A stretch of 40,884 nucleotides of DNA from a virus. The notes below the pieces were generated by a model, which was not told the DNA's origin, did no database searches, and worked only from the letters and a program-made list of their open reading frames with translations. A program made the position numbers and the translations under genes. Of this stretch, positions 24,580-31,945 are shown piece by piece (the first letter of the stretch is position 1; the number at the start of each line of letters is the position of its first letter). The stretch is from positions 1-40,884 of the IMG/VR virus record IMGVR_UViG_3300005548_000153; one strand, written 5' to 3'.

Positions 24580-26781
24580 TTACTGCACTCCTGTCGGTGC
24601 TTTCGCTGCTGCATCCTGAAGCTCTTGCCCTTGAATGTCTTCGGGCGTCAACTGAATCCCACCCTTGGCCGCGAGCTGTATCTTTCCTGAAATCGGTAGA
24701 TCCTTATAGCCAATCGTTTCGCCTGGGCCTTTCGGCGCCTCCGGTAGTGGCTGCATCGCTTGCTGTTTAGCTGCTTCGATCTCGTCCAGCTTCTGCTTGT
24801 ACTGCAACCCATAGAGGCGTACGTTCTCAAACCACTGAGGGTTCTCCTGTTTCGCCCCACGGCCGGCGGTCTGCATCCAATGCTTCACCGTGCGGAAACC
24901 AATCTTGTAGTCGGCATCTTCGAGATATTCCGTGTCGAGTGCGATCGGGCTGACAGGCTGAACTGCTGGTGCTGGTTGGCCCATGCCAGGGAAAGCCTGC
25001 TCGGGCATCTGCGTGATGTCCGGCTCAGGCACCATGTCCTTCATCGCCGCGATATCTTCGAGCACGTTGTTCCGTAAGTCCTCACCGGGATAGACCACGT
25101 CCTGAAGCCCGATGTATTCCTTCAGCAGATAGAGATTGTCCGGCTCTTCCTCCAGAACCCAGTCGGCAATGTCGCCGCCCATCTGCAGCATCTGCATGAT
25201 CTTGTTCGACTTCTCTGTCCACGTCTCAGGGAAGTTCTCATCCGACTCATTCGTGAACGAAAGTCCCTGCAAATCACTAGGAGAGAGCTTGACCGGCTCC
25301 GGCTTTCCGCCCTTGCGTTGCGGGGGAAGAGTCGTTGCAATCTCATCCATCCCTTGAGAAGCCAGCCTTACCGCTCTGGTCTTCTCTCGGGCATTCCAGG
25401 CCGTGAAGGGCTTCCAGACGATCGCCATCTGGCCTAAGGCCATGTTGCGCGCCTGGGCATAGCCGGAGGCCGTCTTCTGATCCTCCATCTCCGCGCCGAA
25501 GAGTGCAGGCTGCTGGCCGCTCACAAACTGCGACTGCGGGCCCTTGACGTTCTCTATGTACTGCACCAACTGCTCCGGGGGATTCACCGGCTGCGTCTGA
25601 AAGAAGCTGTTCGAGGCAGGCTCATTCAGTTTGCGAGTCATCTTCCTGCTTGCGCCAGGCATCTCCCGCGTCTTGTTCAGCCCATCAATATCCGTAGCCG
25701 TGTCATAATACGTGGTCGACAGGCCATGATCGAACATCTCCTCAATCAAGTTCTGGCCAGTGTTCACAGAATCTTGAAGGGGCATGAGAGCCGCACCAAC
25801 GCTCGGTGGGCTCATGCCATCGCCGGGGAGGGCAAAGATTACGTCCAGCCGCGAGTCGATGTCCTCGGGATAACTGCCGAGGTAAACGTCTCCATTCCTG
25901 ACGACACACAGGCCATCGGGGTACATCTCTTCCAGTTGCGACCGGTCTGCTTCCTCGAAGTGCTCGAAGAATTCAGGGCGCATGTAGCTCCACGTCTTCG
26001 TCGCCAACGAGTAAGCGTCTTCACCGGTCTGTACGTCGATCGAGGTATCCGTCCCAGCATGGCGCTTAACCGCGATCCGGGCGTTGCGCTCATAACTGTC
26101 TCCATTGCCGCTGTTGATCTTCTTGCGGGCCTCGGGGAACTCTTTCTTCATCTGCGCCTGGGGGAATTCGTTCTCAATCTCCACCAGCGTGCAATTCTTC
26201 AGCGGGATCACATCATCCGAACTTACGGTAATCGGAAGCCTCGACTCCAGGACGCCGAAGAACTCGGTAAACTCTTTCCCGTCCCGCGTCGTCGTGCGTG
26301 TCATGACTCTGCCATCGGTCCAGATGAGACGTGCAAACTTCATCTGCATCGTCGGCATGTCATTAAATTTGTTATAGATACGCTCGTAGGTCGCCGCCTT
26401 CGAGGTGTTGCGGATGCTTATCGGGTCGAACGGGTTATCAGCTTCAGGCCTGACCTTAGGGCGTGCGCCCATGAAGGTGGAGATGAAGATCTTTCCATAG
26501 CCCTGGTAGATGTTGAACGTGCGATCGTAAGGCGAGTCGCTATCTGAGTCGAAGACGACATTCTCGGTGTCCTCAGACCAATAGAACTGCTGGATGCCGC
26601 GGAAGTAAAGTCTCTGGTCCCGAGCATTCTGCACTTCCTCCATGCGGTTCGCTTTGCCCTTGGAGTTGTGCTGAATGATCTTCGAGATGACCTTCTTCTG
26701 GAGTTCTTCGTCATCGTCCAGAGTCGGCGCTTGCTGCTCTTCCTCGGCCGCGTCGATCTGTTCGTCTAGAGTCTCATCCAT
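24580..26781 (-). CDS. Portal protein
   Basis: At 733 residues it matches the size of P22-type portals (about 725). It has an acidic N-terminal tail (residues 1-30), then a helical clip/stem/wing arrangement. The central region (about 290-430) includes LPGDGMSPPSVGAALMPLQDSVN, reminiscent of the conserved portal core, and a long helical region follows. The C-terminal 70 residues (MQPLPEAPKGPGETIGY...) are Pro/Gln-rich, as in portal barrel regions. It overlaps the previous small gene by the TAATG device and abuts the scaffold gene. It forms the dodecameric ring through which the terminase packs DNA. The call rests on size, neighbours (terminase, scaffold, capsid) and general pattern rather than one single motif. 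Confidence 0.85.
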   Translation of the reverse strand: MDETLDEQIDAAEEEQQAPTLDDDEELQKKVISKIIQHNSKGKANRMEEVQNARDQRLYFRGIQQFYWSEDTENVVFDSDSDSPYDRTFNIYQGYGKIFISTFMGARPKVRPEADNPFDPISIRNTSKAATYERIYNKFNDMPTMQMKFARLIWTDGRVMTRTTTRDGKEFTEFFGVLESRLPITVSSDDVIPLKNCTLVEIENEFPQAQMKKEFPEARKKINSGNGDSYERNARIAVKRHAGTDTSIDVQTGEDAYSLATKTWSYMRPEFFEHFEEADRSQLEEMYPDGLCVVRNGDVYLGSYPEDIDSRLDVIFALPGDGMSPPSVGAALMPLQDSVNTGQNLIEEMFDHGLSTTYYDTATDIDGLNKTREMPGASRKMTRKLNEPASNSFFQTQPVNPPEQLVQYIENVKGPQSQFVSGQQPALFGAEMEDQKTASGYAQARNMALGQMAIVWKPFTAWNAREKTRAVRLASQGMDEIATTLPPQRKGGKPEPVKLSPSDLQGLSFTNESDENFPETWTEKSNKIMQMLQMGGDIADWVLEEEPDNLYLLKEYIGLQDVVYPGEDLRNNVLEDIAAMKDMVPEPDITQMPEQAFPGMGQPAPAVQPVSPIALDTEYLEDADYKIGFRTVKHWMQTAGRGAKQENPQWFENVRLYGLQYKQKLDEIEAAKQQAMQPLPEAPKGPGETIGYKDLPISGKIQLAAKGGIQLTPEDIQGQELQDAAAKAPTGVQ

Positions 26782-26921
26782 TACTTGCCGGTCAGCCTCT
26801 TGAGCATGCTCGACCCACCCTTAGGCGCGGGCTTCGCTGCCTTCTTGAACATCGAGGGCTTCTTCTTGCCGTCTAGCACCGGCTCTTTCATCATTGCCTT
26901 GGTTCCGAATATGCCTGCCAT
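26781..26921 (-). CDS. 46-residue Lys-rich basic protein
   Basis: This micro-gene starts at ATG 26921, directly after the TAA of the previous gene, and its own TAA overlaps the portal ATG as TAATG. The product is MAGIFGTKAMMKEPVLDG, then a run of three Lys, and continues with FKKAAKPAPKGG to end MLKRLTGK. It is very basic (about twelve Lys/Arg in 46) with Pro/Gly turns, so it is probably disordered and able to bind nucleic acid or the acidic portal/scaffold tails. The perfect coupling on both sides makes it a real gene despite its size. Its position between terminase and portal suggests a packaging or portal-assembly helper, but no family is known to me. Confidence 0.7.
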   Translation of the reverse strand: MAGIFGTKAMMKEPVLDGKKKPSMFKKAAKPAPKGGSSMLKRLTGK

Positions 26922-27224
26922 TTAGATATGCTCCTGAAAGGATTCGAGTCTCTTCCGCTTCGTGCGGGCCTTTGCTTCAAGCTCTTTGCGCCGGATATGC
27001 CATGGCACTGCGCGGGGCTTGCCGGTGACGCTGAAATTGGTAGCAGGTTTGCTCAATTCACCGGGCATCTGCTGGGCATGTGCTTCATCAAAGATGCTGG
27101 CCAATGATTCGCCAGCCGTTTGCTTTGGCTTCGCCGGGATTGCATGAAGAAATGAGAGGACAACAAACATCAGCCCGGCGACGCCCATGCCAGTAACCAC
27201 GCCACACAAGAAGTAGATGTTCAT
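26922..27224 (-). CDS. Small membrane protein with basic tail
   Basis: The ATG at 27224 overlaps the upstream stop as ATGA and has GAGGA in range, so the protein is 100 residues. It starts MNIYFLCGVVTGMGVAGL and is hydrophobic to about residue 27, giving one membrane anchor. Residues 30-60 carry helices (QTAGESLASIFDEAHAQQM), and the C-terminal 30 residues are strongly basic (KARTKRKRLESFQEHI). No family is recognised. A membrane protein placed between terminase and portal is uncommon; it might tether packaging to the membrane, or simply be an accessory gene. The stop lies immediately before the 46-residue gene. Confidence 0.6.
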   Translation of the reverse strand: MNIYFLCGVVTGMGVAGLMFVVLSFLHAIPAKPKQTAGESLASIFDEAHAQQMPGELSKPATNFSVTGKPRAVPWHIRRKELEAKARTKRKRLESFQEHI

Positions 27225-27409
27225 CGCATTAGGTTCCTCATAAACGATCCCATCATGTCGATCTTCTTCTCGCCGCACTTCCCGCACATAAAGTAGTCAA
27301 CCAATTCGGTAGCTGAAAGGATTCGTACCCAATTGCCGTGCTCGCATGTCGGCTTTTCCGGCGCTTTAGGCGCGCTGTTGGCCTGTTCCAATACCGTATG
27401 CTGGATCAT
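27221..27409 (-). CDS. Small zinc-ribbon protein
   Basis: The 62-residue protein has a first Cys/His group at residues 22-24 (TCEHGNW) and a CGKCG group at 42-46, giving a CxH...CxxC zinc knuckle. Its ATG overlaps the terminase stop (ATGA) and its stop overlaps the next ATG (ATGA), so it is translated as part of the terminase operon. Basic/hydrophobic residues at the C-terminus (MGSFMRNLMR) may be helical. Small zinc proteins are frequent in phage operons and often act in protein or DNA contacts. Without a recognised family I cannot say more. Confidence 0.6.
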   Translation of the reverse strand: MIQHTVLEQANSAPKAPEKPTCEHGNWVRILSATELVDYFMCGKCGEKKIDMMGSFMRNLMR

Positions 27410-29043
27410 CGCCGTCGCACTCTCCCGCTCACCTGAAACTCAGGCCGATTCAGTTGCTCTCTGAAGGCCACCTCAGCGAAGTAAGCCTCTTGATATGTGC
27501 CCTTCTGCACTCTCGCCATCTGCTGCTCACCGTGCACAACCTTGTCCGGCTTCCTGCCGGAGCCAAGCATCGACTGCAAGCCATACCTCAGGTCGTCGGC
27601 AACGTCCATGGCCAGCACAGCCATGCCCTTGTCGGTCTTTACAACGTCGTCAAGGTCCTTCTCGTTCCGCATCAGCACTGGGATCGTCTCCAGCGCCTCG
27701 GGGCACTCACTTGAGATGATCCAGACCGTATCGCCTGCCTCGGCTTCCATCTCTGCCGTGCGTTTCTCTGGCGGCGTCGCCCAAATCCTTGTGTTGTTCA
27801 GAAGCTCATACATCAACTGCCAGCCAGGCTTCCGGCTGTTGTCCGCAACCTCGGGGTGAGGCATCCCGTACTTCTGCAACTCACGGCCTATGATGATCGG
27901 CACTGTGTCTTCTGAATCTCGCTCACCAAACTGCTCAGGCGAGAACGGATAACGCTTCAGCCGCTCGCGCTCATGCTGAGGGGTACGGGAAACCAACTCC
28001 CTCGCCAACTGCGAGCTTGTAAATTCGTTCACGATGAACCGGCGGTAAGTAGAAACAACCGTCAGCGATCGCGGTACTGTCCAACCCAGCCAATGCTTTA
28101 CTTCGCTCGGCGTCAGCGTCGTCTTGCCATGCCAATGCGTCGAGCAGAAGTGCGTCTTGCCCCAGTCTGTAGACATCCAGCGCGAGTCCCAGGGCCTTAT
28201 AACGCCTTCACAAACCTCAGCCGCCTTCAGCGTGGCCTTGTAGTCGAACACTCTGCCAAAGTAAGCGCCTTCGAGCGATTCCCACGAACCTAGTAGGTCT
28301 CTTGCTCTGATTGCATCATCCAGCGCATTCAGCTTGCGGCCATACGGCGCCCGAGTCGTGAAGTAAACGAATCGCTCTTGATCCGTCCAAGAGTAGTAAT
28401 CGTCCTCAGTCAGACCATCAGCTTCAAGCTCTGCCCGCGACCACTCCACATTGTCCCAAGGGAAAACATGGATGAAGGTGTAGTCGTCAGGATCTTCGTT
28501 CTCATTGAACTTCTTCTGCGGGCCGAATCTGTTGCGAAGCTCCTGAATACCGATGCCGCCCATGTTGAAAAGCAGAATGAGCTTCGGCTTGTATTTGCCC
28601 TTGCCGCGAATCGCAAGATTGAGCTCACTGATCTCTTCCCAAGTAAACTGTTCCGCCTGATCGAGGAAGATGTACCGGATATTGCCCGATCGAAACCGGC
28701 GCTTGATGTCTTCCAGAGATTCGGCATAGCTGCAACCTATAACGGAAGTCTGGCCGCCTGCGGGAATGTTGAACCGCATGTAGGTGTTATGCGCGTAGTC
28801 GTTCAGTATCGGAAACTCGCGCTTGATCTGCTCAAAGTGGAACTTGCGGACCTGATCTGAGTTCCGCATCACATGCTCAAGAACCACCCCTGGCTGATCC
28901 ATTGCCAGGACCATCGAAACGCGATCGGCTCCGCCGGATTTAGCAGAGCCACGGCCACCACCAACCCCGATCACCGTAGCTCTATGGTTCTCTATGTAGT
29001 CGAGCAGCAGCCCCTGCTTAGGCTGCAGGTGGATATTGTTCAA
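27406..29043 (-). CDS. terL: Terminase large subunit (packaging ATPase/nuclease)
   Basis: The 545-residue protein starts at TTG 29043, three bases after the previous stop, with AGGTAGG upstream; no ATG lies nearby. The ATPase has a Walker A-like loop GGGRGSAKS (residues 28-36) and a Walker B strand YIFLD ending at Asp128, with Gln129 where the catalytic Glu normally stands; Glu131 follows two residues on. The nuclease half shows MSTDWG (first metal Asp), ADNSRKP (second), and MAVLAMDVADDLRYGL near 500 (third). It pumps DNA into the prohead and cuts concatemers. It lies downstream of the small subunit and upstream of the portal, as usual. No close phage group is evident by eye. Confidence 0.95.
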   Translation of the reverse strand: MNNIHLQPKQGLLLDYIENHRATVIGVGGGRGSAKSGGADRVSMVLAMDQPGVVLEHVMRNSDQVRKFHFEQIKREFPILNDYAHNTYMRFNIPAGGQTSVIGCSYAESLEDIKRRFRSGNIRYIFLDQAEQFTWEEISELNLAIRGKGKYKPKLILLFNMGGIGIQELRNRFGPQKKFNENEDPDDYTFIHVFPWDNVEWSRAELEADGLTEDDYYSWTDQERFVYFTTRAPYGRKLNALDDAIRARDLLGSWESLEGAYFGRVFDYKATLKAAEVCEGVIRPWDSRWMSTDWGKTHFCSTHWHGKTTLTPSEVKHWLGWTVPRSLTVVSTYRRFIVNEFTSSQLARELVSRTPQHERERLKRYPFSPEQFGERDSEDTVPIIIGRELQKYGMPHPEVADNSRKPGWQLMYELLNNTRIWATPPEKRTAEMEAEAGDTVWIISSECPEALETIPVLMRNEKDLDDVVKTDKGMAVLAMDVADDLRYGLQSMLGSGRKPDKVVHGEQQMARVQKGTYQEAYFAEVAFREQLNRPEFQVSGRVRRR

Positions 29044-29046
29044 GGC

Positions 29047-29253
29047 CTACCTATGCCCGATGTGCCAGAGCGAGCAATATCGGCAGAGATAGGTATTACT
29101 TTTGCCCAGCTTGGTCGAGACGATGAAGCTTACGTTCCGATTCGGCTGCATGTATTTCATGGTCAATAGCGCCTGCTTCCGTGAGTCAAAGCCTGCCTTC
29201 TGGCAGAAATGATCGACATAAGCTTCGGGAGCCAGAAGATAAGCTGCAGCCAT
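29047..29253 (-). CDS. Small zinc-knuckle protein before the terminase
   Basis: I start this gene at ATG 29253 (68 residues), because GAGGA lies seven bases upstream; longer readings would overlap the preceding gene and lack a start signal. The protein ends with CRYCSLWHIGHR, a CxxC...H...H arrangement (Cys-x2-Cys with WHxGH) typical of small zinc-binding phage and host proteins that carry a YxCxxCxxWHxGH-type end. The N-terminal part is helical (APEAYVDHFCQKAGFDSRKQAL). Zinc-knuckle proteins with this ending are common in phages, with unknown roles. The stop lies three bases before the terminase start. Confidence 0.65.
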   Translation of the reverse strand: MAAAYLLAPEAYVDHFCQKAGFDSRKQALLTMKYMQPNRNVSFIVSTKLGKSNTYLCRYCSLWHIGHR

Positions 29254-29287
29254 GACAATCCTCGGTGCGTGAATGGGTGGGGTTGGA

Positions 29288-29366
29288 CTGGTTAGCCTGC
29301 GGACGCTACCGCTACGCCCTTTTGGGAAGACTAACCAGCCGCCACGGTCCATACCCCTGCCGTGGC
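29288..29366. other. Structured intergenic element between small and large terminase genes
   Basis: An outer stem CTGGTTAG/CTAACCAG (29288-29295 with 29331-29338) encloses two inner stems, GCGG/CCGC and CCC/GGG (the latter with a TTTT or AAAA loop), which gives a three-way junction. Directly beside it is a perfect 7-bp hairpin, GCCACGG/CCGTGGC (29341-29347 with 29360-29366). Nothing here codes for a protein. It could be a packaging-site element, a processed structured RNA, or an mRNA element between the 155- and 68-residue genes. The structure is plain on paper but unproven in the cell. Confidence 0.5.
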
Positions 29367-29374
29367 TATCGTAC

Positions 29375-29842
29375 TTACGTCTTCGGGATGTCCTGAACCG
29401 CCGGCGCATCCTTCACGGTCGCATTGGCTGCGAACTGAGGCGAGTGCGTCTCCGCAAACATCTCAGCCGCTCGCTTATTGCTGAAGAACTGCTCGAAGTC
29501 GCCCAGGGTTGCCTTCCATAGCCGGTTGGCGTCCTCGACAGCCGTTGCCTGTGGGTTCGGCCCTTCTACCTCAGTCACCGTATAGCCATTGACCTCGTAC
29601 TTGTAAGGCCCTGGCTCGGTGTTGGCGATCTCTTCCGCACGGTCAGCTGCGATCTTCTCGGTTGCCTCTGTGTGGTACGGAAGCGCGGAGGTTGCCGGGT
29701 CCAGTGCTGGATCAGGTTTGTTCTCGGTGTTCACCGGCGTGCCCTGCACAACTACATCCTCAGGCGCGGCGGTGCTGGTTGGAACGTCCTGTGCAGGCTC
29801 GGTTGCCTCAACGGGCTGGTCTACTACGTTCTCATCGCTCAT
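29375..29842 (-). CDS. Acidic protein of unknown function
   Basis: The 155-residue protein begins at ATG 29842 right behind the small terminase stop. It is Glu/Asp/Thr/Pro-rich at the N-terminus (residues 1-60, likely disordered). A more ordered middle follows (PYHTEATEKIAADRAEEIANTEPGPYKYEVNGYTVTEVEGPN), then a helical C-terminus (LWKATLGDFEQFFSNKRAAEMFAE). It contains no cysteine and no catalytic motif, and I recognise no family. Its place between the two terminase subunits suggests a packaging or head assembly helper. Confidence 0.55.
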   Translation of the reverse strand: MSDENVVDQPVEATEPAQDVPTSTAAPEDVVVQGTPVNTENKPDPALDPATSALPYHTEATEKIAADRAEEIANTEPGPYKYEVNGYTVTEVEGPNPQATAVEDANRLWKATLGDFEQFFSNKRAAEMFAETHSPQFAANATVKDAPAVQDIPKT

Positions 29843-30283
29843 CTATCTCTCCTTCGACCCTGCGCGGGTCACAGTAAATTGGATCGGGCCGCCGTCCTCG
29901 CCCGTATGCTCTTGCCTGTCTCTCCACTCCGTACGCTTACGGTTCTTCAACCAGAAGATGCAGGCAGTCGTGTCAGGTGGAACAATCTCGCGGTAAGGGA
30001 CCTCAGTCACCTCGCCGTCTTTGTTGCAGAAGATCTTTACTGCCTCATGCTCAAACCCTAAGGCTCTGCGATACAAGGAACGCTCAACTCTTTGGTCGGC
30101 TTCATCCTTGCCAGCTTTTAGGGACTCAAGAAACTCTGGGAAGCTGTTCTTCCACGCATTGATAGTCTGCTCGCTAACCTCAAAGAAATCAGCTATTTGA
30201 ATATCTGTTGCGCCGAGCTTCGCTAACTTGGCCGCTTGCTCTGCATACTCAGGTCGGAAACTGCTTGGCCTACCGCCTGCCAC
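29843..30283 (-). CDS. terS: Terminase small subunit
   Basis: This 146-residue protein starts at GTG 30283, overlapping the upstream stop as TAGTG. The N-terminal part is a helix-turn-helix (residues about 10-50: EQAAKLAKLGATDIQIADFFEVSEQTINAW) that would bind the packaging site. A central helical oligomerisation segment follows, then the conserved C-terminal end common in small terminases: IVPPDTTACIFWLKNRKRTEWRD. It pairs with the large subunit encoded about 0.8 kb downstream to recognise and start packaging of phage DNA. The assignment is by fold signature and position. Confidence 0.9.
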   Translation of the reverse strand: MAGGRPSSFRPEYAEQAAKLAKLGATDIQIADFFEVSEQTINAWKNSFPEFLESLKAGKDEADQRVERSLYRRALGFEHEAVKIFCNKDGEVTEVPYREIVPPDTTACIFWLKNRKRTEWRDRQEHTGEDGGPIQFTVTRAGSKER

Positions 30284-30471
30284 TATGCCATTCCTCGCGT
30301 ATCAATCTGGCCCATGCGGGCTCTATAGATGTCCAGGCAGACGTTGATAGCCTGATAGCCAATCTGCTCGTTCAAGAGATCAAAGGCTTCCTGCCAGCTG
30401 CCGACATACTGAATCTTGGTGCTCGTCTCTAATGCCCAGCCGTGGCCGAAGCAATAGATTCTCGGCTTCAC
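30283..30471 (-). CDS. Small protein of unknown function upstream of terS
   Basis: The 62-residue product starts at GTG 30471, overlapping the previous stop as GTGA, and its stop overlaps the small terminase start. It begins MKPRIYCFGHGWALETSTK and continues with a probable alpha/beta fold (QYVGSWQEAFDLLNEQIGYQAINVCLDIYRARMG). It contains two cysteines and no signal peptide or membrane segment. No family is recognised. The tight coupling on both sides argues that it is expressed with the packaging genes. Confidence 0.5.
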   Translation of the reverse strand: MKPRIYCFGHGWALETSTKIQYVGSWQEAFDLLNEQIGYQAINVCLDIYRARMGQIDTRGMA

Positions 30472-30794
30472 TTCGCCTTCTTTGGGTCGATCGCCGACTG
30501 TTTGACGCCCACTCCCGGAAGCGTTCCCTCATCCGAGCCCACTATCACAAGCTTCCCTTGCTGCTCATCCCACTTCATACCAGGGTTGAGAGTTTCAAGG
30601 TCATGAATGGCCTTTGCATGAGCCTCGGACAGGTTCTTTCCAATCTCTTGAGCCTCGCGTTGCGTCAGAGCGCTTTGCAGGTTTGTGATCTGGATCCTGA
30701 GCGTCGCGTTCTCATTCTTGAGCTGCGTCAACTCGTCCGGTTTCTGTGCCATGGCGGGGAGGGCCGCAAGCAGCAATATCGCTAATGTCTTCAT
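30468..30794 (-). CDS. Exported coiled-coil protein, spanin-like candidate
   Basis: I start at ATG 30794 (108 residues), which overlaps the upstream stop as ATGA. The longer frame (157 residues) lacks a ribosome-binding site and overlaps two other genes. A signal peptide (MKTLAILLLAALPAMAQ) is followed by a coiled coil rich in Gln/Asn/Leu (QLKNENATLRIQITNLQSALT, residues about 22-55) and a shorter charged region. This pattern (export signal or anchor plus coiled coil) is that of Rz-type inner spanins, but the segment here looks cleavable rather than anchored. It lies in a run of envelope-related small genes, so a lysis or envelope role is likely; spanin identity is only a possibility. Confidence 0.5.
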   Translation of the reverse strand: MKTLAILLLAALPAMAQKPDELTQLKNENATLRIQITNLQSALTQREAQEIGKNLSEAHAKAIHDLETLNPGMKWDEQQGKLVIVGSDEGTLPGVGVKQSAIDPKKAK

Positions 30795-30943
30795 AAATCC
30801 CTCTTGATAAACTTGCCCTTCGAATCTCGTATAGGCTTGTACCTGTCCACACCGAAGGCATAACCAATCCAGGCTGCGAGCGAGACAGCGCAGAAGAGCA
30901 TCAGCCCGATCTCGAACTGTGTCGTTCCGCTTAGATCGCACAT
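30791..30943 (-). CDS. Small membrane protein, possible holin-group member
   Basis: Starting at ATG 30943 (two bases after the upstream stop) gives 50 residues: MCDLSGTTQFEIGLMLFCAVSL and onward, with one membrane segment at about residues 10-30 and a basic C-terminal tail (KPIRDSKGKFIKRDL). Earlier in-frame starts would overlap the neighbouring gene. The gene is overlapped ATGA-fashion by the next one. Short single-pass proteins in this place between terminase and early genes are often holins or antiholins, but there is no defining motif. Confidence 0.5.
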   Translation of the reverse strand: MCDLSGTTQFEIGLMLFCAVSLAAWIGYAFGVDRYKPIRDSKGKFIKRDL

Positions 30944-30945
30944 GG

Positions 30946-31185
30946 TCAGTGATGGATAACGAGATTCAAAACAGCTAAAATCACGCCACTGACGATAAGC
31001 CAAACGACGCGATTCATTGTGTTACTGAATTTCTCTAAAACTTTCTCGGTTCGCTCCACAGCATCCTCCAGAAGTTCAAGTCTGGTGCAGACGCCGGGCT
31101 TTCCGTTCCCGTAATACAGGTCATTCCACATCTTGTCGATCTGCGGACGGCCTGATTGGGTTTCTCTATGCCCCGGTTCTGCCAC
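30946..31185 (-). CDS. Holin-like (XhlA-type) membrane protein candidate
   Basis: This 79-residue protein starts at GTG 31185 behind GGGAGAAAAG; an ATG at residue 19 (MWNDLYYGNG) is an alternative. The middle forms a short coiled coil (TRLELLEDAVERTEKVLEKF), and the last 25 residues form a single membrane helix ending in VIHH. The arrangement of coiled coil followed by a C-terminal membrane helix is that of the XhlA/hemolysin holin-partner family in phages and prophages. It would sit with its coiled coil in the cytoplasm. It lies in a cluster of small membrane genes that could form the lysis cassette. Confidence 0.55.
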   Translation of the reverse strand: MAEPGHRETQSGRPQIDKMWNDLYYGNGKPGVCTRLELLEDAVERTEKVLEKFSNTMNRVVWLIVSGVILAVLNLVIHH

Positions 31186-31235
31186 ACCTTTTCTCCCCCG
31201 TTAGATGGCCCGCAGAACCTTGGCAGCATAAAATG

Positions 31236-31586
31236 TTACGCAATTGGATCAACCGTTCCGAGCTTCGAAAGATCGATTCCGGTCTTTGAATCGAGGTAAC
31301 CGGTGATGCCGGCTTGTACGGCTGTGTTGTAAACGTCGAGCTCAGCCAGCACATCAGCAGGAAGGTTCGTCTGCGACTTCAAGACAGCAATTACGCCCGA
31401 GAGAGCACCAAGGGCTGTAACGGCATCCTGCACCTTACCCTGGCCGCCCTGGATGGCCTTGATCGCATTGCCGATGATCGGAGCCAGCGAGCTTACGAGG
31501 GTAGCGATAGTTGCTGGTATCTTCCCAGAGGCAGAGAGCGAACTTAGGGCGGTCGTGACGACGAGAAGGATAAGATCGAGTCCCAT
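31236..31586 (-). CDS. Small hydrophobic protein of unknown function
   Basis: The 116-residue product starts at ATG 31586 overlapping the upstream stop (TAATG). Residues 1-17 are hydrophobic (MGLDLILLVVTTALSSL), then helical amphipathic segments with many Ala, Gly, Ile and Val (IPATIATLVSSLAPIIGNAIKAIQGG, QDAVTALGALSGVIAVLKS). No recognised family. It may be membrane-associated and pore-forming, which would suit a holin, but a helical bundle protein of another kind is equally possible. Confidence 0.5.
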   Translation of the reverse strand: MGLDLILLVVTTALSSLSASGKIPATIATLVSSLAPIIGNAIKAIQGGQGKVQDAVTALGALSGVIAVLKSQTNLPADVLAELDVYNTAVQAGITGYLDSKTGIDLSKLGTVDPIA

Positions 31587-31945
31587 TATTTACCCCCTAC
31601 AGGAAGAGCCGCCTGGTCTGCGGTCACTTGGTTGATGGCCTTCTCTGCAGCAGCTTGTGTCGCTGAGCCGTTGTGGTAGGCAGCGTACACGGTATCCGCG
31701 GTGTTGAGGTCGGCAATGAACTGATTGATTGCAACCTTCTCAACTGGGGAGGGCTTGAAGGTTCCGGCCTTGGCCTGATCGCTCAGAGACTTGGCCATAT
31801 CGTGTGCCGTGCGGAGGGTCTGGTAGGCCGTCGAGTCGAAGGAATTGATGGATCCGGGTATGGGTGCCTGTACGGTCTTATGGGCGCAGCCGACAGGAAG
31901 CATCAGCGATGCGGCGACAGTAAGCGACATGAGCGCTTTTCTCAT
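31586..31945 (-). CDS. Small lipoprotein (outer-membrane spanin candidate)
   Basis: This 119-residue protein begins MRKALMSLTVAASLMLPVGC, a signal peptide with a lipobox-like LPVGC ending in the Cys at position 20. The Pro at -3 is atypical. The mature part is helical and Ala/Asp/Thr-rich (YQTLRTAHDMAKSLSDQAKAG, FIADLNTADTVYAAYHNG). Its ATG overlaps the preceding stop (ATGA). Together with the exported coiled-coil protein nearby it resembles the arrangement of outer and inner spanin components, but sequences of this kind vary so much that only the lipoprotein call is firm. Confidence 0.6.
   Translation of the reverse strand: MRKALMSLTVAASLMLPVGCAHKTVQAPIPGSINSFDSTAYQTLRTAHDMAKSLSDQAKAGTFKPSPVEKVAINQFIADLNTADTVYAAYHNGSATQAAAEKAINQVTADQAALPVGGK

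Noticed and set aside
25726-26547. Rightward open frame of 273 codons opposite the portal gene
   Set aside because: It lies wholly within the portal coding sequence on the other strand, and the Arg/His/Val-rich composition is typical of antisense reading.
29254-29409. Longer start for the zinc-knuckle gene before the terminase
   Set aside because: It would add 52 Arg-rich residues, overlap the preceding gene, and run through the structured element; the ATG at 29253 has a good ribosome-binding site.
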